DNA of 64,000 nucleotides from Dugong dugon (Eukaryota > Chordata > Mammalia > Sirenia > Dugongidae), in the NCBI GenBank assembly GCA_030035585.1, contig CM057462.1, forward strand, positions 99,903,234-99,967,233, in the 5' to 3' direction. The notes beneath the pieces are model-generated. The model was not told the DNA's origin and did not search any database. It worked only from the letters and a program-made list of their open reading frames with translations. Positions 11,821-23,010 of the stretch are shown in pieces. Position 1 is the first letter of the stretch, and each line of letters begins with the position of its first letter. Both the position numbers and the translations under genes were made by a program.

Positions 11821-12850
11821 GGGATCCAATGTTGGGGTTATGCCAATTGCTGAGTGTTTTTTTTTCCAATTATGCATTCTGGAACTGGGGAAATCACTAC
11901 AGGATGGATTCAGAGACCCACTGAACCCACTGTGAATCGAATCTGAGCTAAGATTCCATTAATAATCTCACCTTTATATGCCCCCACTCTGACAGTGGGC
12001 CACAGTGACGTTTTGGGTCTCCTAGAATTAGTGTCAGTTCAGAGTCAGTATCCAATAATCCCCAAAAAGTCTAATTATTTCCTTTTCCCCATTGAATGGT
12101 CACTCTTGTAAAAGGCCATAGATCCCTTTGGGGAAGGATGGGAGCAAGATTAACAGTATAAATTTTTGGCAGTGTAGTAGGGTCCTTCCTCAAGGAGACC
12201 TGGCCTCCCCTTCATTCAAGGGGTTGTGGGTCTGTAACTGGCTCAAGTCTGGGATTTGATTGAGGGGCCATGACTCTGTATTCTGGAGATTTGAGTTAGA
12301 TTGCTGTTCACTTGACCTAGAATTCTTCTGCTTGTACAGACCAGGTAAATATTTAGCAGATTCCCAATCTATTTCACTCCTAGGGACATCATGACTAAGT
12401 AGCCAATGCCATAAGTCCATAAGAGTTAGACTATTCTGATTACTGCTTTGACTCTGCTGTCCATTATGGTAACCGTGTCCACATTGTTTTTGTCGATTAA
12501 GTGAGGCCACTTAGTCCCTATCACAGTGTCCAATCAGCTCCATTGTAGTTAGGTGTCTTAATTCAGTTACAACAGTCCCACTGTCAAATCTGGCTTACAT
12601 AAAATAACAATCACAGCAGTTTTCAAGGATGCTGGGGCTCCCTTCACAAATTTGTTCTTCATCATTATGTAAAGGATGTGTCCTCTGGGCACTCCATGTG
12701 TGGGTCTGTGGATCTAAACTGATATCCATTTTAACATGCCATTTCTCTAAGCCTTTTGAGTCTTTCTTCTACAGTATACCAAGGCAGGTCTGGCACTTCA
12801 TCTGGATCTCGCAATATAATAGGGAAGGCATGTATGTAAACAAGTAAATT
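11821..12850 (-). pseudogene. ERVL protease/gag remnant
   Basis: Minus-strand sequence upstream of the reverse transcriptase, with short broken frames such as 12190-12510. Assignment to protease and gag is by position in the provirus; no catalytic motif was confirmed. Confidence 0.5.
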
Positions 12851-12888
12851 ATAATTCAGTTTGATAAGTGCAAAAGTAGAAGCAAATA

Positions 12889-13059
12889 AACCAAAACCAG
12901 ATCAAACCCGTTGCTGTCGAGTTGATTCCGACTCATAGCGACCCTATAAGACAGAGTAGCATGGTCGCATAAGATTTCCAAGGAGCTGCTGGTGGAGTCA
13001 AACTACCTAACTTTTGGTTAGCAGCTGAGCTCTTAATCACTGTGCCACCAGAGCTCCTT
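12889..13059 (-). repeat. AfroSINE
   Basis: Reverse orientation: GTTGCTGTCGAGTTGATTCC, GACTCATAGCGACCCTATAA, GGTTAGCAGCTGAGCTCTTA and GCCACCAGAGCTCC. Confidence 0.9.
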
Positions 13060-13071
13060 GATTACAATAGG

Positions 13072-13195
13072 TAACTCTTATTGAGCATTTATTCTGTGCC
13101 AGGTACTGTTCTAAAAACTTCCTTCATTTAATTTATTTGAATTAATTCATGAAATACAACAACCCAATATAGAAGCAAAGTATTATATGCCACAT
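13072..13195 (-). repeat. MIR fragment
   Basis: Reverse MIR core: TTATTGAGCATTTATTCTGT, GCCAGGTACTGTTCTAAAAA and TTCATTTAATTTATTTG. Confidence 0.55.
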
Positions 13196-13343
13196 GTTCC
13201 AATTATTAAAAGTTGAATTTTTTTTTTTTTTTGCTGTTTTTAAAGGGCAATAGTTTTTTTTAAGTCTATACTTTCCATCCAGTACAAACAAAGGGAATTC
13301 CTATACATTGCCTTTAAAACTGCAAGACATCCTAGTGAATGAC

Positions 13344-13865
13344 TGTCTTAGTTATCTAGTGCTACTATAACAGAAACACCACAAGTGAATGGCTTCAACA
13401 AACAAATTTATTCTCTCACAGTCTAGTAGGCTACAAGTCCAAATTCAGGGTGTCAGCTCCAGGGGAAGGCTTTCTCTGTGTCGGCTCTGGAGGAAGATCC
13501 TTGTCATCAGTCTTCCCTTGGTCTAGGAGCTTCTCTGCACAGGAACCCCAGGTCCAAAGGATGCACCCTGCTCCTGCGCTGCTTGTTTGGTGGTATGAGG
13601 TCCCCCCATGTCTCTCTGCTCAGTTCTGTCTTTTATATCTCAAAAGACATTGGCTCAAGACGTAATCCAGTCTTGTAGTTTGAGTCCTGCCTCATTAACA
13701 TAAATGCTGCTAATCCCATCTCATCAACATCATAGAGATAGGATTTACAACACATAAGAAAATAACATCAGATGACAAAATGGTGGACAGTCACACAATA
13801 CTGGGAATCATGGTTTAGCCAAATTGATACACATATTTTGGGGGGACACGATTCAATCCATGACA
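13344..13865 (-). repeat. Solo MaLR/MLT1-type LTR with perfect TSD
   Basis: On + it reads TGTCTTAGTTATCTAGTGCT to CGATTCAATCCATGACA (522 bp); on minus it begins TGTCATGGATTGAA, typical of MaLR LTRs. The 5-bp TSD ATGAC is perfect (13339-13343 and 13866-13870). Close copies lie at 31664 and 61789. Confidence 0.9.
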
Positions 13866-14084
13866 ATGACCATAGTGAAAGGAATTTATAGAGATAAAGA
13901 AGAGAGAGCTACTCTTTTTGAGGCTGCAGAGGGCAGCTAGAATTATCAACAATGAAGCTAGTTTAAACTGCCTATTCTAATAATAATGTATTAAGTTGAC
14001 AACATTCTCAAGAATTTCAGTCTTCTTTAATCTAATATACACACATTTATAGTTATAACTATCTTGTTCATTTTCCTGTTACTT

Positions 14085-14492
14085 TAAAAATGTCCCCTTG
14101 GTCTTAGTGACTTCCTTCTAGCTAATAGTAATAGTGGAAGTGATGCTGTGTGATTTCTGAGATGGTATAGAAATAACGATAGTTTCTGATTGACTGTCTC
14201 AGGACACTCTTCTCAGAACACAGCCACTGAATTTTGAGGAAGCCAAGGCCACATGGAGAGGCAATATGTAGATGTTCTGGTTGATGGCTCCAGCTAAGAT
14301 CCTGACATGCAAGCAGCATCAACAGTCAGACTTAAGAGTGAGCAAGCTTTCAGATGATTGCAGCACCCAGCCTTCAAGCCCTGCAGCTAAAACTATATGG
14401 AGCAGAGTTGAGCTGTCCCCAAAATACCCTGCCCAAATTGCAGATTTGTGAGCAAAATAAATGTTATTGTCCTTGTTTTAAGCCACTCAAAA
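14085..14492 (+). repeat. Ancient LTR, family uncertain
   Basis: LTR-like end TGTGAGCAAAATAAATGTTA and TGTTTTAAGCCACT, with CCACATGGAGAGGCAATATG upstream. This layout is typical of old ERVL/MaLR-era LTRs. Boundaries are approximate. Confidence 0.45.
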
Positions 14493-14849
14493 AAAAAGTC
14501 CTTTTGACATTAAGAGAAAAATAAGTTATTTCAAGACACTTGCACTTCAAAGATCATTGCTTCATCTTGTAAAACTCTTTCCTTTATTTTGGAAAGTTTT
14601 GCTTTGTTTAATTGGCAGTTTCACTTGTTAATTGGTTATCTTGGGTGATAATATTCAAATGAACTTCTCCAATTTCTAAAGGAATAAATACTGGTCTACT
14701 TGCTTTTATAGACAGAAGCACCTTGAAGTTTATCTTTTGCTTTTTGTGTATGAAGACAAAGCAAATCTATGACTTTGATAGATTCCTTATTTTTGATTAA
14801 TGTGTAAGGATCTTTGTAACAGCACCTATGGTGTAAAGATAGATAGTAA

Positions 14850-15244
14850 TAGTACTCCTATTTTATAATTGGGGACGTTCAGTAGTTTGCCAGACATCAC
14901 AAACTACAGGTAGTCACCCAATTTACAATGGGGTTCTATTTGAACGACTCAGTCAGATCTCATGTAAGTCAAATATCTTTTTTTTTTTGTTCTCATTATT
15001 ATTGCCTTTCGTTAACAGTATCTTTATATGTCCAGTCTTTGAACATATGATAATGATAACATCAGCAAATTATGTGCTACAATGTTGTACGTAGTACATA
15101 TTACTAATGATTAGATGTACAAAAAAAAAAATAATGGTCTAAGTGTAGTTCGTTGCAACTCGAATACGTTGTAAGCTGAGGACTACCTGTAGTCAGGGGT
15201 AGAGCTAGAATTTGAATCCAGGTGTGTTGATATCAGAACTCAGT
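14850..15244 (-). repeat. MIR split by a MITE
   Basis: Left part CTCCTATTTTATAATTGGGG and right part TAGAATTTGAATCCAGGTGT are in reverse MIR order on the two sides of the MITE at 14907-15189. Confidence 0.55.
14907..15189. mobile_element. Mariner/Tigger-like MITE with TIRs and TA target site
   Basis: The left end CAGGTAGTCACCCAATTTAC and the right end GTAAGCTGAGGACTACCTG are inverted copies over about 22 bp with a few mismatches. TA dinucleotides flank at 14905-14906 and 15190-15191. No transposase frame is present, so it is non-autonomous. Confidence 0.8.
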
Positions 15245-15261
15245 AGATTGACCACTATTCT

Positions 15262-16902
15262 TTTTTATTATTATTATTTTATTATTATCTTTTTATTGTA
15301 CTTTAGATGAAGGTTTACAGAACAAATAGTTTCCTCATTAAACAGTGCACATATTGTTTTATGACAGTGGTTAACAACCCTGCAACATGTCAACACTGTC
15401 CCTTCTCAGTCTTGGGTTCCTTATTACCAGCTTTCCTTTCCCTGCCTGCCTTCTAGTCCTTGACCCTGGACTGTTGTGCCCCATTAGTCTCATTTTGTTT
15501 TATGGGGCTGTCTAATCTTTGGCTGAAAGGTGAACCTTGGAAGTGACTTCATTACTGAGCTAAAAGGGTGTCTGAGGGCCATACTCTTGAGGGTTCTCCA
15601 GTCTCTGTCAGGCCAGTAAATCTGGTCTTTTTTTGTGAGTTATAACTTTGTTCTACATTTTTCTCCAGCTCTGTCTGGGACCCTCTGTTGTGATCACAGT
15701 CAGAGCAGTGAGTTGTGGTAGCCGGGCACCACTACTTGTACTGGACTTAGTCTGGTGGAGGTTGTGGTAGTTGTGGTCCATTTGTCCTTTGGACTAATCT
15801 TTTCTAGTATCTTGTTTTCTTCATTCTCCCTTGCTCCCAAAGGGGTCAGACCAGTGGAGTATCTTAGATGGCTGCTCACAGGCTTTTAAGACCCCAGATG
15901 CTACTCACCAAGGAAGAAAATAGAACATTTTCTTTATAAACTATATCATGCCAGTTGAGCTAGATGTTCCCCGAGACCATGGTCCTCACAGCCCTCTGCC
16001 CAGCAATTCAGTCCCTCAGGGAGTTTGGATGTCTCTATGGAGCTTCCATGACCTTGCCTTGGTCAAGTTGTACGGGCTTCCCTAGTATTGTGTACTGTCT
16101 TACCCTTCACCAAAGTTACCACTTATCTATTTAGTTCCCCCCCACATCCCTCGTAACCAACAAAGATTATTTCTTTTTGTGTGTAAACTTTTTCGTGTGT
16201 TTTTACAATGAAGGTCTCACACAGTATTTGTCCTTTTGTAATTGACTTATTTCACTCAGCATAATGTCCTCCAGTTTCATCCATGTTATGAGATGCTTCA
16301 CAGATTCATCATTGTTCTTTATCATTGCATAATACTCCGCTGTGTGTGTGTACCATAGTTTGTTCATCCATTCATCTGCTAATGGGCTTCTAGGTTGTTT
16401 CCAATTTTTTTGCTATTGTGAACAATGCTGCCATGAACATGGGTGTGCATATGTCTATTCGTGTGATGGCTCTTATTTCTCTAGGATATATTTCTAGGAG
16501 TGGGATTGCTGGATCATATGGTATTTCTATTTCTAGCTTTCTAAGGAAGCGCCATATCATTTTCCAAAATGGTTGTATCATTATGCATTCCCACCAGCAG
16601 TACATAAGAGTTCTGATCTCCCCGCAGCCTCTCCAACATTTGGTATTTCCAGTTTTTTTGATTCGTGCTAGTAATGCCGGGGTGAGATGGTATCTCATTG
16701 TGGTTTTAATTTGCATTTCTCTAATGGCTAGTGATGGTGAGCATTTCCTCATGTGTCTGTTGGCAGCTTGAATGTCTTCTTTGGTGAAGTGTCTGTTCAT
16801 TTCCTTTGCCCATTTTTTAATAGGATTATTTGTCTTTTTGTTGTTGAGGTGTTGGATCTTCTTGTAGACTTTAGAGATGAGATCTTTGTCTGACTTGTAA
16901 TG
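15262..16902 (-). mobile_element. 5'-truncated L1 insertion with 17-bp TSD
   Basis: A T-rich start (poly-A tail), the L1 3' UTR at 15262-16390, and the C-terminal ORF2 up to 16902, all reversed. A perfect 17-bp TSD (AGATTGACCACTATTCT) lies at 15245-15261 and 16903-16919. The element is 1.64 kb and 5'-truncated. Its 3' UTR has one copy of the terminal unit, unlike the L1s at 23850 and 55948. Confidence 0.95.
16390..16902 (-). pseudogene. L1 ORF2 C-terminal fragment
   Basis: The minus-strand frame at 16390-16800 carries the conserved L1 ORF2 tail, with [18 protein letters not shown] (Cys-rich region) and [11 protein letters not shown]. It is homologous to 24418-24981. The fragment is cut off at 16902 by the 5' truncation. 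Confidence 0.9.
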
Positions 16903-17147
16903 AGATTGACCACTATTCTATCCAGCCCCCCTAGAGCAAGACTCTTACTACCATCCACAAACAGCCACCCATTAAGTACAATTATTATGAGCCAGAAAAT
17001 TCTCTGCATCTTATAAGCATCTCTCCTAAACTTAGTAATTATGACTTCTGTGCTCCTATGGTGTCTTGTACATTCCTCTATCAGGATACTTAACCCAACA
17101 AAATAAAATTATGTGTTTATGTATCTCCCCCACTAGTCTATAAAAAG

Positions 17148-17343
17148 GAACCCTGGTGGTGTAATGGTTAAGCACTTGGCAGCTAATCAAAAGGTAGGCA
17201 GTTGGAACGTACCAGCCACTTCGTGAAAGATGTGGCAGTCTGCTTCCATAAAGATTTACAGCCTTGGAAACCCTAGAGGGAAGTTCTATTCTGTCCTATA
17301 GGGTCACTATGAGTCAGAATCAACTTGATGGCACACAGCAATA
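17148..17343 (+). repeat. AfroSINE, long variant
   Basis: GGAACCCTGGTGGTGTAATG start, CTGCTTCCATAAAGATTTAC insert and CAACTTGATGGCACACAGCA tail. Confidence 0.9.
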
Positions 17344-17469
17344 GTCTTTGAATGTTTTCAGAACAAGGGCACGGTTCTGTTCATTTTCTACAGAGTGTCT
17401 AAATCATAGTTTGTGCTCAATAAATGGATAAACATTAGCCTGACTTTTGTCCAACCTGAACCTAGAGGT

Positions 17470-17855
17470 TCTTCTATGTTCATTTATGTAACAAATATTT
17501 ATTGCACAATTACTATGTACTAGAATCTGTTCTAGGTGCTTAATACATATGAGTAAAAAAAAAAAACAAACAAAAAGTATTGTACCCATTGGGCTTAATT
17601 GTAGTGGGGAAACAGATAATACCTAATAAACACACACATGAACAAGTGATTTATATAGTCAGCTACTAAATGACAAGTGCTTTGGAGAAACTAGGGGAAA
17701 ATAAGGGATACCAGGGTTTTGGGAGGAAATGAGTTGAGATTTTAGATAGTATGGTCAGAGTAGTCTCATTCAAGAGGAAGTAACACTTAAACAAAAACCT
17801 AAAGGAAGTCAAAGGAATAAGCTATGGGGTATTTGGGGAAAGGGCATTCCATGTA
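17470..17855 (+). repeat. Ancient mammalian interspersed repeat, 5' part
   Basis: ACAAATATTTATTGCACAAT, TCTGTTCTAGGTGCTTAATA and AAGGGCATTCCATGTAGAG are typical of an old, widespread mammalian repeat whose family I cannot assign. It appears to continue at 20236-20570, 21057-21154 and 22166 on, split by younger insertions. Confidence 0.5.
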
Positions 17856-17924
17856 GAGGTGTTGTGTAGAATTTTAGAAAATTGATAGAGAGATACTCAA
17901 GTTTGGCATGCATAAACTCGTTTA

Positions 17925-19402
17925 ACCTATTGCAAGGTAGCTCCAGGAATTGATGGAATACCAATTGAGATGTTTCAACAAATGGAAGCAGTGCTGGAGG
18001 TGCTCGCTCTTCTCTGACAAGAAATTTGGAAGGCAGTTACTTGGCCAACTGACTGGAAGAGATCCACATTTGTGCCTATTCCAAAGAAAGGTGATCCAAC
18101 AGAATGCGGAAGTTATCAAAGAATATTATTAATATCACATGCAAGTAAAATTGTGTTGAAGATTATTTAAAAATGATTGTAGCAGTACATCGACAGGGAA
18201 CTGCCAGAAAGTCCAGCTGGATTCAGAAGCGGACATGGAATGAGTGATATTATTGCTGATGTCATATGGATCTTGGCTGAAAACAGAGAATACCAGAAAG
18301 ATGTTTACCTGAGTTTTATTGACTATGCAAAGGCATTTGACTGTGTGTATCATAACAAATTATCAATAACATTTCAAAGAATGGGAATTTCTCAACACTC
18401 AATTGTACTCATGAGGACCCTGTGTATTGATAAAGAGGCAGTCATTCAAACAGAATAAGGGGATACTGTGTGGTTTAAAATCAGGAAAAGTGTGAGTCAG
18501 GGTTGTATCCTTTCACCATACTTATTCAATCTGTATGTTGAGCAAATAATCCGAGAAGCTGAACTATGTGAAGAAGAATGTGGTATCAGGATGGAAGGAA
18601 GACTTGTTAACAACCTGCATTATGCAGATGACATCACCTTGCTTTCTGAAAGTGAAGAGGACTTGAAGCACTTACTGATGAAGATCAAAGACTACAGCCT
18701 TCAGTATGGATTGCACTTCATCATAGAAAACAAAAATCCTCACAACTGAACCAATAAGCAACATCATGATAAATGGATAAAATATTGAAGTTGTCAAGGA
18801 TTTCATTTTACTTGGATCCACAATCAACACCAATGGAAGCAACAGTCAAGAAATCAAACAACATATTACATTGGGCAAATCTGCTGCAAAAGACTTCTTT
18901 GAAGTGTTGAAAAGCAAAGATGCAACTTTGAGTACTAAGGTGCACCTGACCCAAGCCATGGTATTTTCAATCACCTCATATGCATGCAAAAGTTAGACAA
19001 TGAATAAGGAAGACCAAAGAAGAATTGCTGCCTTTGAATTATGGTGTTGGTGAAGAATATTGAATCTACCATGGACTGCCAGAAGAACGAACAAATCTGT
19101 CTTGGAAGAAGTATAGCCAGAATGCTCCTTAGAAGTGAGGATGGCAAGACTTCATCTCACTTACTTTGGACATGTTATCAGGAGGGACCAGTCGCTGGAG
19201 AAGGATGTTATGCTTGGTAAGGTAGAGTGTCAGCCAAAAAGAGGAAGACCCTCGATGAGACGGGTTGACACAGTGGCTGCAACAGTGGGCTCAAACATAG
19301 CAAAAACTGTGAGGATGGTGCAGGGCCGGGCAGTGTTTCATTCTGTTGTACACAGGGTTGCTATGAGTCAGAACCGACTCAACAGCACCTAACAACAACA
19401 GC
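17925..19402 (+). mobile_element. 5'-truncated RTE-clade LINE, reverse transcriptase and 3' end
   Basis: The reverse transcriptase domain covers 17940-18750: a GIDGIP-like start, FIDYAKAFDCV, SQGCILSPYLFNL and the catalytic YADD at 18621-18632. Downstream is the C-terminal part with HVIRRDQSLEKDVMLGKVE near 19170. It ends GTCAGAACCGACTCAACAGC then ACCTAACAACAACA. Stops and shifts break the frame, so it is inactive. It is the same family as the pieces at 23011-34868. Confidence 0.9.
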
Positions 19403-19409
19403 AAATTCA

Positions 19410-20050
19410 TGGGAAGTCACACAAGTAAGACCTCACAACATTCAGTTAGAACCAGAGAATCAGAATCAACAATTATGATTACAATGTTAGTTCAATGGTT
19501 AGAGTCCAAATCTTTAGACTTCAGATTTTTACCTTTAACAAGAAGTCTTGAGAGGAAGGCTTAACTATGGCTTGGAACTCAGTAGAGGTCCCTTGTAGCT
19601 AGGGTCCAAGTTTAGCAGCAGCAGACAGAATCTCAGTTCCAACTGTCTTCTCTCAGTGAATGAGCAAAAATTAAGGGTTTATATACGAGTTTGTCACCTT
19701 GGCTCCACATGACAAGGGCCAGTGGGATGTCAAAAACTAGCATGCTATGTGATTTCTCCAGAGTCAGAGCGTAACTGGATGACACATCTTTTCTTCAAGG
19801 TTAGAAATTAGGGAGATTGTTTAGATTTTTGTTATATTTTCTTGTGTCACAGCATTCAGGGTAAAAGTGAACTTAAAAAAATTGTTTACGTTCTTTACAT
19901 ACTTCACATGCTTCTGTGTTTCTATGTTTAAGTTCAGAAATATTCTCGACAACCTTCTTATGACTTACAGGTTACTAATGACTTATAGTCAATGTTAGAG
20001 AGCCTCACAAAGGTAGTCATATTTCTGTTTCTAAGTTTATATTATGAGTG
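19410..20050 (-). repeat. Probable LTR, boundaries unclear
   Basis: On the minus strand a TATA-like box (GTATATAAACCCTTA, about 19675-19690) precedes a 3' part leading to ...TGACTTCCCA at 19410. This order fits a retroviral LTR. No clean TSD found; a partial ATTCA match lies before 19410 and near 19853. Confidence 0.4.
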
Positions 20051-20054
20051 CTTA

Positions 20055-20234
20055 ACCAAAAAACAAACAAACAAACAAAAAAAACACTAAACCTGTTGCC
20101 CTCTAGTCAATTCCGACTCATAGTGACTCTATAGGATAGAGTGGAACTGCCTCAGTTTTCCAAGGAGCAGCTGGTGGATTTGAACTGCTGACCTTTTGGT
20201 TAGCAGTCGAGCTCTTAACCGCTTCACCACCAGC
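20055..20234 (-). repeat. AfroSINE
   Basis: AACAAACAAACAAACAAAAA tail, then CAATTCCGACTCATAGTGAC and GGTTAGCAGTCGAGCTCTTA. Confidence 0.9.
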
Positions 20235-20235
20235 G

Positions 20236-20570
20236 TATTTGGAAAGCATGATAGTGACTTATAATTTATGGGATTTGAGATAATTATAGAAACATACAGA
20301 ACAAGAGGGAAGGAGGGAATAGCCTGTGCAAAAACCCTAAGGCAGGAGTATGCCTGGCTTATTCAAATAGATAGGAGGCCACTATGAATGGAGGGCAGAA
20401 TAGTAGGAAATGAGATCAAAGACGGCCTTGTAGGACAATTTAAGGACTTTGACTTTTGCCAGTGGAGGACCTTAGGGAGGAGTGACATGATCTGACTCAC
20501 ATATTAAAATGATCATTCAGGCTGCTGCTGTGTTGAAGATAGAGGGGGAAGAGAGAGGCCACTTAGGCAT
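20236..20570 (+). repeat. Ancient interspersed repeat, middle part
   Basis: GTGCAAAAACCCTAAGGCAG, GCCTTGTAGGACAATTTAAG and ATGATCATTCAGGCTGCTGC belong to the same old repeat as 17470-17855. The LTR at 20571 interrupts it. Confidence 0.5.
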
Positions 20571-21056
20571 TGTCTTAGGCTGGGTTCTCTAGAGAAGGAA
20601 AACCAGTAAAGCATATAAATATATATACAGAGAGATCTGTATCAAAGAAACAGCTAACGGGATTGTAGAAGCTGGAAAGTCCCAAGTCCATGGATTAGGA
20701 TAGAGGCTTCTCCCAATTCACTAGCCACAGGGGCTGGCAAACCCAAGATCAGCAGGTCGGAGAGCAGGGCTCTGCTAACAGGCTGTGAAGATCCATGAAT
20801 CCCAAGATCAGCAAATAAGCTCATAGTCCAAGTCCCAAGAACTGGAGGTCAGATGAACAGGAGCCAACCGAAGGATCCAGAGGTAGCAAAAAGCCAGAAC
20901 ATCTGCTTATATTTGGATGCAAGCCACACCCCCAAGGAAGCTCCCTTTCAACTGATTGGCTACTCACAGCAGAACAGATGCAGTCATGGGAGTGATCACA
21001 TATAAACACTGAGAATCATGGCCCAGCCAAGTTGACACACAATCTTAACCATCACA
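20571..21056 (-). repeat. Solo ERVL-type LTR with perfect TSD
   Basis: On + it reads TGTCTTAGGCTGGGTTCTCT to AATCTTAACCATCACA (486 bp). The 5-bp TSD GGCAT is perfect (20566-20570 and 21057-21061). It is homologous to the ERVL 3' LTR at 7785-8342. Confidence 0.92.
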
Positions 21057-21154
21057 GGCATATTGCAGCAATCAGTGAGAGAGACAGGGGTGGAAGGCAG
21101 CATAGGTGCTTGTGCTTTTGAGGGTTTGAATGGAAGAATCAAGGGTAATACCAG

Positions 21155-22161
21155 TGTTACCGCAAAACGCAAGTCTGAGCCACCTGCCGCAAAAGCCAAT
21201 ACTGAGACAAGGGTGAGGTGAGCAGTAAGAGGGTTTTATTGTATATCGATATACAGGAGACAGAGGGAAATGGGCTACTTCAAAATCTGCCTCTCTCCCT
21301 GAAGGTAGATCAGAGGATTTTACAGGGACAGAATCAGGGTCTGAAGGACCTGTGGAATTTTAGTTCCTCTTTCAGGTGGGCACAGTGACCACCCTCCAGA
21401 CAGGTTGACCTTCTGCTGGTACTCTTGAAGATCCTCTGATGTCATCCTGGTTTCGGTCACAAGACGGGCCCCTTTGTTCAGTTGTCTCGCTTCCAGATTT
21501 TATCACTTGTTGTTCTACCTCTGGTCTTGGTTTGAATTATGTTCCCCAAAAAATGTGTGTATCAATTTGGCTGGGCCACGATTTCCAGAATTGTATGGTT
21601 GTCGTCCATTTTGTGATTGTAATTTTATATTAAGGAGGATTAGGATGGGATGGTAACACCACCTTTACCCAGGTCACATACCTGATCCAGTGTAAAGGGA
21701 GTTTCCCTAGGGAGTGGCCTGCACCACCTTTTATCTTACAAGAGATAAAAGGAAAGGGAAGCAAGCAAAGAATTGGGGACCTCGTACCACCAAGAAAGCA
21801 GTGCCAGGAGCAGAGCGTCACATTGATGAGACGGCCGACAGAGAAAGCCTTTCCCGGGGCGGACGCCCTGAATTTCGGCTTTTAGCCTACTTTACTGTAA
21901 AGAAATAAATTTCTCTTTGTTAAAGCCATCCACGTGTGTATTTCTGTTAGAGCAGCACTAGATGCCTAAGACACCTCTCAAAGAGGAACTTAGGTTAATT
22001 TTAAACTTTTATGAAATGGGAAAACAGGAGGAAAGAGAGAAGGAAAATAAAGCAGAATCATAAGAGCATGCAGAAATTAACTATGCAAGCTATGCAGTAA
22101 CAATACCACAATACTCGAGACACTGAGCCTGCACAGCCCCTTTCCCATGCAGCTTCTTTCA
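21155..22161 (-). repeat. Solo class I-type LTR split by a MaLR LTR
   Basis: On + it begins TGTTACCGCAAAACGC, has a reversed AATAAA signal (TTTTATTG near 21235), and ends CTTCTTTCA at 22161. A 4-bp CCAG duplication flanks it (21151-21154 and 22162-22165), which is the usual size for class I ERVs. Without the 456-bp MaLR insertion it is 551 bp. Confidence 0.65.
21523..21973 (+). repeat. MaLR/MLT1-type LTR with perfect TSD
   Basis: GGTCTTGGTTTGAATTATGT start and GCACTAGATGCCTAAGACA end (451 bp). The perfect 5-bp TSD CCTCT lies at 21518-21522 and 21974-21978. It lies inside the LTR at 21155-22161. Contains an AATAAA signal near 21904. Confidence 0.88.
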
Positions 22162-22165
22162 CCAG

Positions 22166-22664
22166 TTGGATAATAACATAATGAATAAGAATGCAGTTCT
22201 TTTTAAAAATTACACCATATATTATAGTCATTTGTTTGGTCTAATTCCCTGACTTAGAAGCTCTTTAGAAGAAATTTATCCTTAAAAGGAGGACATGGAA
22301 GCTCCTCCAAGGCAAGGACTAATTTTGCCTTGTGGATTACAATAGCCTCAGCATCTAGCACAGTACTTGACATATGATTGACCTTCAATAAATATTTTTG
22401 CATGAATGACTGGATGGTGATATTAGCCAGTTTAATGGTTGTGATTCATAAAACTTTTGCTTAAGGCTTGATTAATAAGTTAACATTTAGCTAGAGGCAA
22501 AGGAATGGACTTGGAATTTTTGCTTAAAGAAGAAATGTCTCAAGGGATATATCTATGCTTGAAATATTTTCTGTAAAGATTAAAGAAATTTTTAATAAGT
22601 AAGAATAGAGTCATAAATAGGGGAACACAACTTCAGTTCTATTTATAATAAAAACTATTCTACT
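22166..22664. other. Ancient-repeat continuation and unassigned sequence
   Basis: The first bases continue the ancient repeat. From about 22300 (CATCTAGCACAGTACTTGAC, TTCAATAAATATTTTTGCAT) it resembles an old L2/MIR-like end. No gene. Confidence 0.35.
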
Positions 22665-23010
22665 TCTTATGGATTGAATTGTGTCCCCTCAAAATATGTG
22701 TTGGAATGCTAACCCCTATACCTGTGGATGTAATCCTATCTGGAATTAGGGTTTTCTTTGTTATGTTAATGAGGCCATATTAGTGTAGAGTGTGTCCTAA
22801 ATCCCATCACTTCTGAGTGATAAAAAGAAAAAATTAGACACAGGAGGAAGCACAAAAGTGGGAGAAGGGAGTAGATACCACTTGAAGATTGCTAAGGAAC
22901 CGAGGAACACCAGGGCTATAGAGGCTGAGACAAAAATTTTCCCCTAAAGCCAAAAGAAACAGAGCCTTCTCCTATAGCTGGTGCCCTGAATTTGGATTCT
23001 ACTCTCTAAC
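22665..23010 (+). repeat. MLT1-type LTR, 5' part (split by nested block)
   Basis: TCTTATGGATTGAATTGTGT start and GTTATGTTAATGAGGCCATA inside. It breaks at about 23010 and resumes at about 34870-34958. Near-identical 5-bp duplications (CTACT at 22660-22664, CTGCT at 34959-34963) bracket both halves. Confidence 0.85.

Larger units (their letters stand above)
8343..12850 (-). mobile_element. Decayed ERVL (class III) endogenous retrovirus, internal region
   Basis: Reading leftward on minus from about 12850: gag/protease remnants, reverse transcriptase, RNase H, integrase, then a dUTPase after the integrase, then the 3' LTR at 7785-8342. dUTPase downstream of integrase is diagnostic of ERVL. Many stops and frameshifts split the frames, and a SINE sits inside at 11645-11811. 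No envelope gene is expected in ERVL and none is seen. No 5' LTR was found to the right of 12850, so the element is truncated there. Confidence 0.88.

Noticed and set aside
18240..18749. RTE reverse transcriptase as a domesticated host gene
   Set aside because: The frame breaks at 18456-18468 and again after 18749, and the element keeps its normal 3' tail; ordinary decay is enough.
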